A stretch of 64,000 bases of DNA, from contig CM019065.1 of NCBI GenBank assembly GCA_009667805.1, forward strand, positions 152,618,101-152,682,100, in the 5' to 3' direction. The position numbers and the translations under genes were made by a program. The notes beneath the pieces were generated by a model, which was not told the origin of the DNA, ran no database searches, and saw nothing but the letters and a program-made list of their open reading frames with translations. Position 1 is the stretch's first letter; the number at the start of each line of letters is the position of its first letter. This DNA comes from Leptobrachium leishanense. Its lineage: Eukaryota; Chordata; Amphibia; Anura; Megophryidae. Shown one piece after another: positions 46,937-58,739 of the stretch.

Positions 46937-48369
46937 CAGTGGCGTAGCGTGGGGGGGCAGGGGGGGCCGTGGCCCCGGGCGCAGTTTTGTTAGGGGCGCA
47001 TAATTTCAAAAGAAATTTGCGCCCCCTAAAACTTGTGGCCCGGACTGACCCGCCGGGCCCTTGGGCGCCGCCCAAGGGCCCGCGGGTTGAAGGGACCCAG
47101 ATGCCGGGCAGCGGGAGTGCCTGCCGGCTGCCCGGTCCTGAACAGTGAGTCCGTCCTGTTGATTGAAGGGGAGGCGGCTGCGTGCAGGCGCAGGTCACGT
47201 GGTCCGTCTAATCAGGTGGTACTGAGTCTCTGTACCACCTGACTGGCCGGACCGCGTGACCTGCGCATGTACGCAGCCGACTCCCCTTCAACAGGACGGA
47301 CTCGCACGCTGTTCAGGACCGGGCAGCCGGCAGGCACTCCCGCTGCCCGGCATCTGGGCCCCCTCAACCCCTGCTGGATCAGGAGCTGGGGCAATATCCA
47401 GGTGAGAGCTGGGGCAAATACATGAGCTGGGGCATATCCATGAGCTGGGGCAAATCCATGAGCTGGGGCAAATCCATGAACTGGGGCAAATCCATGAGCT
47501 GGGGCAGTATATCCATGAGCTGGGGCAGTATATCCATGTGCTGTGGCAAATCCATGTGCTGGGGCAAATCCATGAGAGCTGGGACAAATCCATGAGCTGG
47601 GGCATATCCATGTGTGAGCTGGGGCATTTCCATGAGCTGGGACAAATCCATGAGCTGGGGCATATCCATGTGCTGGGGCAAATCCTGTGCTGGGGCAAAT
47701 CCATGTGTGAGCTGGGGCATTTCCATGAGCTGGGGCATTTCCATGAGCTGGGGCATTTCCATGAGCTGGGGCATTTCCATGAGCTGGGGCATATCCATGT
47801 GCTGGGGCAAATCCATGTGCTGGGGCAAATCCATGAGCTGGGGCAAATCCATGAGCTGGGGCAGTATCCATGAGCTGGGGCAAATCAATGAGCTGGGGCA
47901 AATCCATGAACTGGGGCAGTATCCATGAGCTGGGGCAAATCCATGAACTGGGGCAAATCCATGAGCTGGGGCAAATCCATGTGTGAGCTGGGGCATTTCC
48001 ATGAGCTGGGGCATTTCCATGAGCTGGGGCAAATCCATGTGTGAGCTGGGGCAAATCCATGAGCTGGGGCAAATTCATGTGTGAGCTGAGGCAATATCCA
48101 TGTGTGAGCTGGGGCAATATCCATGTGTGAGCTGGGGCAAATACATGAGCTGGGGGCAAATCCATGTGTGAGCTGGGGCATTTCCATGAGCTGGGGCAAA
48201 TCCATGTGTGAGCTGGGGCAAATCCATGAGCTGGGGCAAATCCATGTGTGAGCTGGGGCAATATCCATGTGTGAGCTGGGGCAATATCGATAATGTGTCC
48301 ACAGGTTGGGGGGGGGGAAGCACAATTCTTGGCTGGCCCCGGGCCCTGACAACCCACGCTACGCCACTG
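46937..48369. mobile_element. hAT-like element (CAGTGGCGTAGCG family), second copy
   Basis: CAGTGGCGTAGCGTGGG and CCACGCTACGCCACTG are inverted ends. gtcggccc flanks both sides perfectly (46929-46936, 48370-48377). It has the same left and right blocks as 22742-24388 and the same kind of minisatellite between them. Confidence 0.93.
47385..48290. repeat. 19-22-bp minisatellite
   Basis: About 45 units of 'gagctggggcaaatccat' with 'atttccat' and 'atatccatgtgt' variants. The minus strand reads as Met/Asp/Leu-Pro-Gln-Leu repeats in open frames of up to 418 residues. Confidence 0.92.
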
Positions 48370-49415
48370 GTCGGCCCCTAGCTGAGAATTTACAAATGGA
48401 TTGCAGACTCCTGGTTGTTCCTGCAGACTTCGGGACGGTGGTGGATCCCCTTTGTGCGCTGCTGTCATCAGCCTGGCTGTTTCCTGGGGTGCGGCGGAGA
48501 TTGGATCTGGGCTGTGGTGCGGTGCCTGGAACTGGACATGCGGTTGGGAAGCTTTCTAGATGGCAGACCCTTCTTCCTCGGTCTGTCCTCGTGGGGACTA
48601 TAGGCTCTGTGCCACATATTGACTCTGGCTGAGATGGCTGGCCCCGCTGCTGTGTAACCAGCTGAGGGGGCTCCCGCAGATCGGATGTCCCTCGCTGACT
48701 GTTTTGGCGACCCCACTACGGAATTGGCATTCCTTCTACCCATGTTGAGATGACCCCTGCCTTCCCTATTTTACCTTGCCGGCTTTACCTGAGCAGTGAT
48801 TCCCCCTCCCCATTTAAAGAGTGTTGTGTTGTGGTGTTTGTCCCCTTTTTTCTTTATTTTTTTAAAATGTGTCGCCTTACCTTAGCCTGGTGGTCAGTGG
48901 GGGCTCCCTGGATCCTGGTTCTGGGGGGGGGGTCTGCCGTGGCCGCAGGTGCAGTGGCTCCCTCCCTGCGCCGCCTCTCTGCCACTTGCACCCAGCCGGC
49001 CAGCCCGCACAGTCTCAGCTTTGTCATCCGGTGGCCGCTCGCTCCTCAAGGGGGTGATTGGGAGGCCCCGGCGGGCAGCCCTCTACAGTGTCTGATTAGA
49101 GGGCCACGTTGCCCTGATGTTTTAGCAACAAGGTGTGGGAAATGTTGAATCCCATAGGCTTCAATGTTAAAAATATTCCCGTTTTAATTCAATATCTAAT
49201 AAACCGTTGCTTATAATATTCTGTAGTAAAGAGTCTCTTTATTTTTAGATTTTTTAGGATTTTTTAAGCATTTTTTTCAAAAATTCTAATTTATTTATTT
49301 TTTAGAACTTTTTGCGAACGTCCCGAAAAGCTCGCAGTTCGCGAACTTTCGAACATCCGATGTTCGAATCGAACATCGAACCGATTCGAACCGGCAGCCC
49401 ATCCCTAATAGTGAT

Positions 49416-49920
49416 AGGAAGGTTGATTGACTCATGGGAAACCATGGGATTTGTTTTATCCATTTAGTTATAATCTGTTCTCAATTGTAAATTGAAATTT
49501 AACATTTATGGAAAATCAAAAGGTATGAATCATTCTTGCGCAGTATACTATTGCTGAAGACGTCCTACACAAATATGAGCAAAATAATGTGTATCGCCAC
49601 AAAGAATAAAAGAAACACATTTTTAGCTGACCAGCACAATATAAACCAACTTTAGCTTGTGACAGATCATTTTCATAGTAAGGTAATCAATAATCTACTA
49701 GACAGACACATGAACCTGTTCACATACAAATACCTGGGGCATATCACACCTTATCAATGAATTGCCAGACTTTTTCTTAATTATCAAGGTCTCATGCGCT
49801 ATACAGGTATAAATGAAATAATTACCCACAAAAAACACAAATCGTAAGAATGTATTAACTGAACTGATCCTGGTAAAATCCTTTATAAATAAATAAATGA
49901 AGGGTTTTTCAAAAACCATG
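49416..49920. other. Unassigned sequence with a LINE tail
   Basis: 'cctggtaaaatcctttataa' at 49869-49888 is a + strand copy of the CR1/L2 tail. Otherwise nothing is recognised. Confidence 0.45.
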
Positions 49921-49924
49921 GGGC

Positions 49925-50470
49925 ACTAGACCTTAGCTTAGAGTGAACATTAACGTTAGCATTCAGATGTGTAAGCATTATCGCTACTATAAGTGACTTT
50001 AACGCATGCCACCCCTATTACCTTCTTGACGCTAAACCCATTAGCGCATCAGTATTTGCTCTAGCTTCTGCGAGCTTACTGTACTTTGTGCATCCTGTAC
50101 TTAACATAGGGAGCGCAATCTTTAATTACTGTTTCAATAAGTAAGGTATTACAATGTGCTGGCGCTAATTACCGCAGGGACACGCAAGGAAAAATTTTAG
50201 CAACTCCTAAAATCTGACGTAAAACGATTCTGCATTTGCAAAATCATTTAGCACCCCCTAAAAACCCCCAATAAAGCCGATACTCGCATCTCATCCCGCT
50301 ACGAGAATGGTGTCCCGCCGCCTCGCCGCTCCTTCTTGCCACAAGTGAGACTGGGGATAAATAAATAATTCAACGTTTCCCTCCGCTTTCGCTCACGCGG
50401 CGCTGTGCAATCTCACCAGAGCGAGATCATGCAGGGCTCGTGGCCCGGAAGCACAACCCTTCATGGCACA
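49925..50470. repeat. ATTACA-type MITE, close to GCK exon 2
   Basis: The family order is seen: 'cattaacgttagcattcaga', 'ggtattacaatgtgctggcg', then 'actcgcatctcatcccgcta'. The ends are unclear. It stops about 480 bp before exon 2. Confidence 0.55.
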
Positions 50471-50953
50471 GAAGTGCTACCGTGAGTATCCGAGCAGTTC
50501 GCTCTGCGTTCTGGGGATAATTGCTCAGCTAGTTCCTGCCCAGGATTTCGCGCTACAGTGGGGATACTACAGGGAAACCTGCATGTGCGAAGTACAGAAG
50601 AGTGCCCCGAATGTTTATAGCTGTGAACATTGTCTGATAAGTGTAAGTGAAAATAATGTACGAGAGTGGCAATAATATTACTCTGATTTGAGCTTCCTTT
50701 GTGGTAATAATGAGAAGTATTAGGGGGGCTCACCCCGAATGGAAAAAAAAGTGTTCCCCCATGGTACGGGGATAGGAGAATAAAAATACATCATCTGATC
50801 AACTAATATAAATTCATGCTCATTAGTGGGTACTTTCTTTTATTGTATTTTTTCGTATTCTTTTCAACACATCATTCTTATTTCTGTGATTCTTTTATAA
50901 CTACTTCCTCCTTCCCCAAACCTTCCTCAAACCCATGACCGCTCTTATTTCAG

Positions 50954-51116
50954 GTGGAACAGATGCTGCTTGAGTTCCAACTGCAGGAAGAAGACTTACA
51001 GGATCTGATGCGCAGAATGCAAACCGAGATGGAAAGAGGACTTCGCTTGGAAACCAACGAAGAGGCCAGCGTCAAAATGTTACCTACCTATGTACGCTCC
51101 ACTCCAGATGGCTCAG
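50954..51116 (+). CDS. GCK: Glucokinase coding exon 2
   Basis: The exon starts after a TTTCAG acceptor with codons for [15 protein letters not shown] and ends at GGTGAGT. Its 163 nt equal mammalian exon 2 and leave codon 70 split after its first base. The translation includes the alpha-helical start of the hexokinase fold (two near-repeats of a Met/Arg/Glu-rich helix) and the conserved stretch [19 protein letters not shown], which belongs to the connecting segment of the small domain and allosteric site region. In mammals residues around 62-70 (Ser64, Thr65, Gly68) contact glucokinase activators; here the matching S-T-P-D-G-S is present. No stop or frameshift is seen. Confidence 0.96.
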
Positions 51117-51409
51117 GTGAGTTTCATACCAGATGGGCTTACTCATGGTCATAAGATGTATAGCTGCATTCAGAGGCCACAGTTTGACAGCAGAAAAGGG
51201 AAAATAGGTTTGATGATGAATAATTGTAAAAATATTATATATGCTGTACAAGGGATATGGATATGAGGGGGAAAATATGGATGAATTAGAGAAATGAATT
51301 TCACTGGATGGTGGAAAAAATCCTATGTGTACTATGTAGAAAATTGTTTAGATTAAACTGAACTTGATAAAGGCTGTAGCATCATCAGAAATGTTGCTCG
51401 AGCCAAAAC

Positions 51410-52330
51410 ATTCAGGGCTATATTCCATAGTTGTTGTTATGGTAGGTAGCGCCTCGATATGTAAGCGTTAGCACTTCGGAACTTGCGTGAGTTTACTATA
51501 CTTTGCACCTCCTATACATAACAGAGGGATCAAAATCAGTTTTTACCGTTTCGACAAATGAGGTATTCCAAGGTGCTGGCACAGGTTAACATCAGGACGC
51601 GAATTTACATATTCTGACAGCTTAAAGCAATTGCAAAAATCATTTAACACGCTCTAAACCCCCCCTACCTCCAAAAATTCCATACTTACATCTCATCTAG
51701 TGGTGAAAAGGGTGGTGCGATCAGCTGCTTCTTCTTGCTGGGAGCAGAGTGAGACTGGGAACAAATTGTTCCTAGTCTCCCTCCGTGATCACTCTGCGGC
51801 TCTTTACAATCTCGTGAAACGGAGCTCGCACAGAGCTCAAGGGCACAAAGCTTCTCGGAGCCCTATTGACTCTGGGAGCTGATAGTCGCAGTGGCACGGA
51901 GCGGCGCTGATGGCATCAGCAAGCTATGCGCTTTTTCCCGGGTGAGGTGCCAAGATAGCACCTAACTCCGGAATAAGACGTTAAAGTGGAGACGGAAAGG
52001 GAAATTCTGCAAGCACAGATTTTCTTGCTTACCGTCTCCATTTTAGCGTCAGGTATGGAATGGGGCCTCCAGTCTTTTTCCAGATTGGAGTGCTGGGTTC
52101 CTTCATTTAAAATTAGTTGAAAGCATCTTTCATTTCTCTGCTAAGCAAACCAGTTACAGTCCTACTTTGAAACACAGCGTGCCCTATTCCATAGTGTCCC
52201 CATGTTAGCGTGGTATTCCACGGAAGGCGCAAGCTGAGCTCCTCGCTCTAGTTACAGTGATACTCGCGGTAACGTCTCTGTGCAGCCGCAAGTATCATCT
52301 CTTGGAGTCCATAGGGCTCAATGTATTACA
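51410..52330. repeat. ATTACA-type MITE fragments in intron 2
   Basis: There are two pieces: 51410-52070 (mirrored 'agggctatattccatagttg' and 'gtatggaatggggcctccag' ends) and 52175-52330 ('gtgccctattccatagtgtc'). Each carries the 'gtgatactcgcggtaacg' type segment. Confidence 0.55.
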
Positions 52331-52539
52331 ATGGAAAAAACAATCAAGTTAACTTGATTTTTGTAGTGAAAGGGGGTTAAACACATTTAGCTTGCTCATA
52401 GCTCTGTCGGTATACCTAGAGTACACCTGTGATATCCAGCAGAGGTAGGACTCTTTTGACAGAGAAATATGCTCTATCACATATGTAATAAAATTTGGAG
52501 TTATTTCCTGTCAAATTTTAACTGTCACTCAAGACCAGT

Positions 52540-52700
52540 TACTGGGTGCTCAGTGGTTCCCGGAGTCACCAACACCTCAGTGTATCCAGAGTGTATCCAG
52601 AGAAAAGAGATGGGAGCCAGGCACAAAACAGTAGTAAAGGCTTTTAATTTGGAAACACTGGACAACGTTTCGGCTGCTAGTGCAGCATTCTCAAGCCATC
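52540..52700. repeat. Dispersed repeat fragment ('caacgtttcggctgc')
   Basis: The passage 'ttggaaacactggacaacgt' and 'ttcggctgctagtgcagcat' matches from memory a repeat common in amphibian and fish genomes, possibly a Penelope-type terminus. No coding part is adjacent. Confidence 0.4.
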
Positions 52701-53764
52701 TGGACTGAGTGACAGCTGTGAGTGGAAGAGCCGTCGTATAGGACAGACCTCTGCTCCCCCCATGCGATAGAAGTTGGCAATATCTGGAGAAGGGATGTGA
52801 AAAAATTCTGGCCCGAAATAAGGACTATCCAACCTAGGATAGGAAGAATTATAAGTTAGGCTGTATTCATAATGATTGAAACAATATGGTCATTATTTTA
52901 CATGCAGGGACACAATTCTATATTTTTTTTCCATTCGGTTCCTATAATACTTGTGTATCTTGCATCAGAAAGCCGTATTTGCTTAAGATTAGCAGTAAAA
53001 TGAAGTGAAGCTCCTGTGTGTACACATTTCATACATGGCAGCCAGTGTGTGCTCATTCTCAAAGCAAACACAGGCCTCTTTAAACAGCCCTATACCCACG
53101 TTCTCCACTCACTGTACTGTGTCCTTGAACTTGGCTCAGGTGCAAACCCTGATTTCTGTTTATTTCTCTCCATGCAATCCTTTATTTGCTTATACCCACA
53201 ATGCCCAGCAAATACTCAGCCGTGCAATGGGATGTCAGACATACAGGGTTACATAATGTCATGTACATACTGAAGGTACAAAAAATATACTAGCACAGGT
53301 TTCTTTCCTAACCTTCCCTAAGTATAACTACTGTAAAACTAGCGCTATTACTGTAAGGCCTAGAGGCGTGTTCAGTTTCTCAGCCGCTGCAAGTGCTAGG
53401 TTAGCAACTTGTCACTGGACGCTGTGCTGCAGTTCAGCACTCAGCACTGCTAACTTAGCACTTGCAGCTAGTTAGAGAGGTTTCCAAGTATACTGCACAA
53501 TGAACAAAAAAGAATATACCGAATTAATACATTAAAGGCAGTGATTATAAAGTTTTTGATACGTGGCCTTTCCTTCAAGCTAGGTGTTGCACCATAGTCT
53601 GTGTGATAGATGCTGGGAAAGAGTCTGGCACTGGGGAATTTCACCATACAAATATTCATATGAACACCAGAATCTAGATTCTGTTCTGGTATCACTGGAA
53701 GCTGGGCTATTTGCTTTTGTGAGTTTTGAAAACAATGCTTGTGTAAAGAGCAGAATGCAGGGCT

Positions 53765-54253
53765 AAAGACAGCTTTACCAGAACATGTGGGCCACAGATC
53801 CTGCAGGTCCGCGGAGGGAGACCGGGGACTTTTTTCCCCGGTCTCACTCTGCTCCTGGCAGCCTTAAGAGGCTGAGCCAGCTGCCGTTCTCGCCGCAGGA
53901 CAAGAGGTATCTGATTTTTGGGGGGATTTTAAGATAGTGCTGACTAATTCTGCAGAACGGTATCAGTTAGCACCAGCTCCTAAATTCTAAGTTAACAGCA
54001 GCGGAACGTAATTAGCGTTAGGACTTTGTAATCCTAACGCTAATTAATTCTTTGCGCTCCCCATGTTAAGCATAGGGAGCACAAAGTACAGCAAGCTCGT
54101 GCAAACGAGCGCAATCTCCGATTGGCTAACAGGTATTTTAACCCGTTAGCGTTCAGATTATAATATGGGCAGGCCGCACTAGGGTCACTTAACCTTACGT
54201 TAATGCTCACATAGCTGAGTGTTGACGTTAGCATTAAGTTTGTAACATGGCCC
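53765..54253. repeat. ATTACA-type MITE in intron 2, inverted
   Basis: The right end 'aagtttgtaacatggcccc' reads inverted as GGGGCCATGTTACAAAC. The inner palindrome 'cgttaggactttgtaatcct' is at 54016-54035. It ends about 200 bp before exon 3. Confidence 0.6.
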
Positions 54254-54454
54254 CTAGTGCACAGATCCAAAAAATACAATATTAAGAGCAGATAAAAGTA
54301 AAACATTTCAATACTACATTTGGGTAAATACAGTATGTTGTCCCTACTTTGTTATTTATCAATGTGTTATGATTCCATCTTCCTACATACAAACAACACA
54401 AGTCTTAGTTTAGCCATAGCTGATTGTCAATGTTTATCTCTACAATTTCCCTAG

Positions 54455-54609
54455 AGGTGGGTGATTTCTTGGCACTGGACCTTGGTGGCACCAACTTCCG
54501 AGTCATGTTGGTGAAAGTCGGGGAAGACCTGGATGGACAGTGGAGAGTGGAGACAAAACATAAAATGTATTCAATTCCTGAGGATGCCATGACAGGGACT
54601 GCAGAAATG
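54455..54609 (+). CDS. GCK: Glucokinase coding exon 3 with ATP-phosphate loop
   Basis: The exon begins after CCCTAG with AG, completing a GAG codon (Glu70) with the last base of exon 2, and runs 155 nt to a GTGAGA donor. It encodes [20 protein letters not shown], which is the hexokinase phosphate-1 motif (D-G-G-T-N, human Asp78 to Asn83) for ATP binding. It continues with [14 protein letters not shown], as in vertebrate GCK. The segment between, after [10 protein letters not shown], is the variable loop and differs most from mammals. Length, phase and motif all match exon 3 of the mammalian gene. Confidence 0.97.
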
Positions 54610-55291
54610 GTGAGACCGAGATTTGTTTACCTAGTGAATAATGCAGACTACAGGAAACCAATGTGATTGGAGTAAAACACCACTACACAATGTCCTAACA
54701 AAGCAGAAAATCAGCCCGTACACTGGGAGAATAAAACGGCATCTCCTTTACCAGGATGACATATGAAAACAGAGAACGAAACACAGAACTCAGGGTTTTC
54801 TTTTACCATTGCTCAATTACATAATGACACATACTATATAAAGCTAAAGCTTCTACCTCTCTTAGGCATACACAAGGCACACACCAGCGGTGCGTCAATT
54901 GTTTCTCAGACTTGTCCTTAGGACCCACTAACAGGCCAGATTTTAAGAATTACGTGCCATATTACGTTCATCAAGCTAAAACGGGGACACTAAGGAAGAA
55001 AACTTGCACCTGCAGGTATCTCCTTAGCGTCCCCATTTTAGCATGATATTACGGGGCAGTCGCTAATCAAGCAGCCTGTCCCGTAAGAACTCCATAGGAC
55101 TCCATTGAGGCTTTCACTGCCAGTCACATGACCTGCTGGATCTCGCTTTCTTGTAATTAGTGTTAGGACTTTGTAATCCTAATGCTAATTAACACTTTGC
55201 GTTCCCCATGTTAAGCATAGGGAGCGTAAAGTACAGTAAGCTGGAGCTGAAGAGCGCTGAGCGCAGCCACGAGCATCCACTCGCTGGAGTC

Positions 55292-57565
55292 CATTATTAT
55301 TATTATTATTATTCTTTATTTATAAAGCGCCAGCATATTCCGCAGCGCTGTACAATAAACACAGTATAGACAGGGTTACAAGACATTGAACAACATTTGA
55401 CAAACAGTACAGGAGGAGATGAGGGCCTATTCCCGTAGGAACTCACAATCTGGGAGGGTTGGGGTTGGAAACAGGAGGAGAGGACTGTAAGGTGAGAGTG
55501 ATTGATGGTTGCGTCAGTGAGTTGGGTGGTAGGCTTCCCTAAATAGGAATGTTTTCAGGGAGCGTTTGAAGGAAGAGAAGTTAGGGGAAAGTCTGACAGT
55601 ACGAGGGAGAGCGTTCCAGAGAGTGGGGGCTGCGCGTGAGAAATCCTGCAGTCTATCATGGGAAGAGGTGATGCGGGGAGAAGCTAGACGCAGGTCACTG
55701 TTTGACCTTAGGGAGCGGGCTGGGGTGTATTTGGTGGTTAGTGAGGACAGGTAGTGGGGAGTTGAGTTAGTGAGGGTTTTGTAGGTAAGGATAAGGATTT
55801 TGAACTTAATTCTGCAGTGGATGGGGAGCCAGTGAAGGGACTCGCAGAGGGGAGCGGCAGAGACAGAGCGGCGGGTGAGGTGAATTAGCCTGGCGGAGGC
55901 GTTCAGGATGGATTGTAGGGGGGAGAGGTGGGACAGAGGGAGGCCAGATGGGAGATTACCAGGGCGTGTATGAGTTGTTTTGTGGTGACAGCGGTAAGAA
56001 ATGGCCGAATTCTGGAATATTACGTAGTTGGTATCGGCAGGAGGAGGAAAGAGACTTGATGTGGGGGATGAAGGAAAGAGCAGAGTCAAGTGTAACTCCA
56101 AGGCAGCGAACTTGGTTTGATGGGGAGATGGTGATACCCTCCACCGTGATAGAGAAGTCAGGAGTGGGGAGGCATTGGAGGGAGGAATAAGTAGGAGTTC
56201 AGTCTTTGACATGTTGATCTTTAGGTGGTGGGAGGCCATCCAGGAGGAGATGCCAGATAAACAGTCACTGACTTTTGAAAGGACAGGGGGAGAGAGATCA
56301 GGGGTAGAGAGGTAGATCTGAGTGTCATCAGCGTAGAGGTGGTAATTAAAGCCAAAGCTGTTGATGATTTTGCCCAGAGAGGAGGTGTAGATGGAAAAGA
56401 GCAGAGGACCAAGGACAGAGCCTTGAGGTACACCAACAGATAGAGGCAATGAGGAGGAGGAGTTACCAGCAAAGGACACACAGAAGGACCTGTTGGATAA
56501 ATAGGAGTCAACCCAAGCAAGTGCAGTGTCACGAGACCCAGAGAGTTGAGGGTCTGTAGAAGGAGGGGGTGGTCAACAGTGTCAAAAGCAGCCGAGAGGT
56601 CAAGCAGGATGAGAATAGAATAGTGGCCGTGTTTTTTAGCAGTTAGGAGGTCGTTGGTGACTTTGGTGAGGGCAGTTTCAGTTGAGTGTAGGGGACGGAA
56701 GCCAGATTGCAGGGGGTCAAGTAGGGAATTGGAGGACAGGAAGAGGGAGAGGCGGTTGAAGACTAGTTTTTCTAAGAGCTTTGATGTGAAGGGAAGCAGG
56801 GATACAGGGCGGTAATTGGATGGAGAGTTGGGATCTAGGGATGGTTTCTTTAGTAAAGGGGTAACTAGCGCGTGTTTGAAGGCGGACGGAAAGGAGCCAG
56901 TGGAGAGAGATAGGTTGAAGATGTGTATGAGAGCAGGGGTGAGGGAGGAGGAGAGGGGAGGAATTAGATGTGAGGGAATGGGGTCGAGCGGGCACGTGGT
57001 GAGATGTGAGGAGGACAATAAGGAATTGACTTCCTCCTCAGTGGCTGGGAGGAAGCGGCAGAGGGTGGCAGAGGGGACCTGTGGGAGTGGAGGTGGCAGA
57101 TAACTATCTTGTGTTGGGATGTTACTTCTGATAGTTAGAGTTTTACTGAGGAAGTAGTCTGCCAGGTCTTGAGCGCTGAAGGCAGCTGTGGGGGGAGGTG
57201 CAGGTGGGTAGAGGAGGGTGTTGAAGGTGGACCAGAGCCGTTTAGGGTTGGAGGACAGCGTAGATATAAGGATTGTTTGGCCAAGTGGAGGGCAGTGGTG
57301 TATGACCGGAGAATAAACTTGAAGTGAACAAAATCAGCTTCAGAGCGGGATTTCCTCCAGGCATGCTCTGCGTTGCGGGAGCATCTTTGCAGGTAGCGAG
57401 TTTGGAGGGTGTGCCAGGGCTGAAGCTGGCGGCGTGGGGCCTTACAGAGTCGAAGAGGAGCAAGAGTGTCTAGAGCAGAGATAAGCGTCGTGTTGTAGTG
57501 ATTAGTGGCAGCATCAGGGCAGGTGAAGGATGAGGTATGAGGGAGGTGGTGAAGTAGGTTGGAGA
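55292..57565 (-). mobile_element. L2-clade LINE, 5'-truncated, about 2.3 kb
   Basis: The 3' end has an (ATT)n tail at 55292-55313 and 'ctttatttataaagcgccag' next to it. The coding sequence is on the minus strand. Short 3'-end copies lie at 29478-29570 and 60494-60690, and an inner fragment at 14570-14935. Confidence 0.88.
55514..57560 (-). pseudogene. L2 LINE reverse transcriptase with frameshifts
   Basis: Minus-strand frames in order: about 57560-57135 (end of the endonuclease linker). 57018-56221 has [57 protein letters not shown] and [16 protein letters not shown]. After a shift near 56480, 56479-55514 has [20 protein letters not shown], an intact [10 protein letters not shown] catalytic box, and the C-terminal block ([40 protein letters not shown]). 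The YADD is kept but the frame is broken in at least two places. Confidence 0.9.
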
Positions 57566-58133
57566 ATTGATGGGGACTCCATAGGACTCCATTGAGTTCC
57601 CCCCTGCCAGTCACATGACCAGCCGGATCTCGCCTCGCGAGATCCGGCCGGTCGGCATAGGGATACGCAGGGAGAGACTGGGGGGACATTTTCCCCCAGT
57701 CTTTCCCTGCTGCCGCCGGATGGAGGACAGTAACCTCGCGCTGAGGAGCGCAAGGTACCAAACGCAAACGGGTTTTGTAACCCGTTTGCGTTTGGATTGT
57801 AATACGCGGTAAATACCGCAGCTAAAGGTAGTGCTCACGCAGGTGAGTGCTACCGTTAGCGTTAAGAGTGTAATAGAGCCCTACATATCTTGAACACCTG
57901 GCCTCTTAGTGCTCCTGGAGGACATGGTTGAGTTTGACTGGGCCAATTGATCCTGTCTGTCTCTCACGTAGGCCAATAACTATACTTCTTGAACACTTAA
58001 TCTGTTTCACGCATGATCATTTACTTTGTTTACATGATTTCTAAGCAAAACTTGCAGTTTGTACCTAATTTTTTATGTTTGTGGTTTGAAATGTCGTTGT
58101 ATATATTAAAAATCATTTTCTGATTTGTAATTA

Positions 58134-58350
58134 CCGGCTGGGTGGAATAGAGGTAACATCACTGCTCTATAACCGTGGAGAGAGCCTGTGGAGACATGGG
58201 TTCGATTCCAGCAAGAGCACCTCTCCAGTAAGTGTCCTTGGGCAAGACACCTAACGGTACATACTCGCCACCCAGGACATACTGTACTTGAAAACGAGAG
58301 AAATCTCAATGTATCCTTCCTGGTAAAATCCTTTATCTCAAAAAATTAAT
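58134..58350 (+). repeat. V-SINE: tRNA-derived head, V-domain, LINE-like tail
   Basis: A box A-like TGGAATAGAGG (58143-58153) and a box B GGTTCGATTCC (58199-58209) mark a tRNA-derived Pol III promoter. The middle has GTCCTTGGGCAAGACAC, characteristic of vertebrate V-SINEs. The tail 'gagaaatctcaatgtatcct', 'tcctggtaaaatcctttat' equals the 3' end of the CR1/L2-like LINE at 22474. It lies 150 bp before GCK exon 4. Confidence 0.88.
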
Positions 58351-58499
58351 ACATTTTCCATGGGTGCATATCCTAATGAAATTTACCGCATAACAGTGGG
58401 GAGTATTGGGTTCATAACTGTTGTCATTTGATTAGAAGTCTGTGGCAGTCGGAGTATGGTGATATATTGAATACAATGTTTGTGATTTCTTTTGTGCAG

Positions 58500-58619
58500 C
58501 TCTTTGATTACATTGCAGAGTGTATCTCTGATTACCTGGGCCGGCAAAACATGAAACATAAGAAGCTGCCCCTTGGATTTACCTTTTCATTTCCTGTCAG
58601 ACATGAAGATATTGACAAG
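58500..58619 (+). CDS. GCK: Glucokinase coding exon 4 with hexokinase signature
   Basis: The exon starts after TTTTGTGCAG in phase 0 with [14 protein letters not shown] and is 120 nt long, ending in AAG before a GTAACA donor. It holds [19 protein letters not shown], the start of the hexokinase glucose-binding signature; the serine in FSFP corresponds to human Ser151, which contacts glucose. The stretch [10 protein letters not shown] departs from the mammalian loop, as expected for an orthologue from a distant vertebrate. The open frame continues into the intron only by chance. Confidence 0.97.
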
Positions 58620-58739
58620 GTAACAAGGCAACTGCATAAATTAAGAGCTAGTCATAATGATAGAAAGAGGGTTCAAAGTGATGGAATGGATTGTTTAATA
58701 TACACAAAGCTTACTGTATTGTTTTTTATAGGATAACAC

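Larger units (their letters stand above)
46561..48860 (+). mobile_element. GC-rich L1-like or unclassified element, split by a hAT
   Basis: The parts are 46561-46936 and 48370-48860. The first part has an open frame with ADLDGWLSEEEDQPITRGDV and RRLVNALRAF. The element at 61690-62925 has a similar layout: a short acidic leader, a weakly similar RRLMRALN stretch, and a 3' part with 'ccatgctgagac' against 'cccatgttgagat' here. Both are probably members of one non-LTR family; the class is inferred from the A-rich 3' end of the second copy. Confidence 0.45.
44353..49407. mobile_element. 5-kb hAT-type composite with perfect 8-bp duplication
   Basis: The left end TAGTGATGGGC and right end GCCCATCCCTA are inverted, followed inward by 'gttcg'/'cgaac'-rich arms. 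atagtgat flanks both ends exactly (44345-44352, 49408-49415). It contains a 52-bp satellite, a Harbinger-like MITE in a palindrome, a GC-rich element and a nested hAT. No transposase frame remains. Confidence 0.85.
54953..57885. mobile_element. ATTACA-type MITE copies with an L2 LINE inserted
   Basis: MITE text covers 54953-55290 (starting 'tgccatattacgttcatcaa') and 57570-57885 (ending 'aagagtgtaatagagccct'). Both parts hold 'actccataggactccattga', so they may be two copies or one copy with a duplicated segment at the LINE insertion. Confidence 0.55.

Noticed and set aside
46508..46993. A 161-residue + strand frame as a host gene
   Set aside because: It runs across the junction of a GC-rich repeat and a hAT insertion; the non-repeat part resembles another repeat copy at 61690-62925.
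47212..48468. A 418-residue minus-strand open frame and its overlapping frames
   Set aside because: All come from the 'gagctggggcaaatccat' array, whose unit lacks stops on the minus strand. No coding signal outside the repeat.
57615..57812. GC-rich island as a promoter
   Set aside because: It is the GC-rich interior of an ATTACA-type MITE, and similar text occurs in other copies of the family.
58134..58210. A tRNA gene
   Set aside because: Boxes A and B are present but a cloverleaf with proper acceptor stem is not, and a V-SINE body and LINE-like tail follow.
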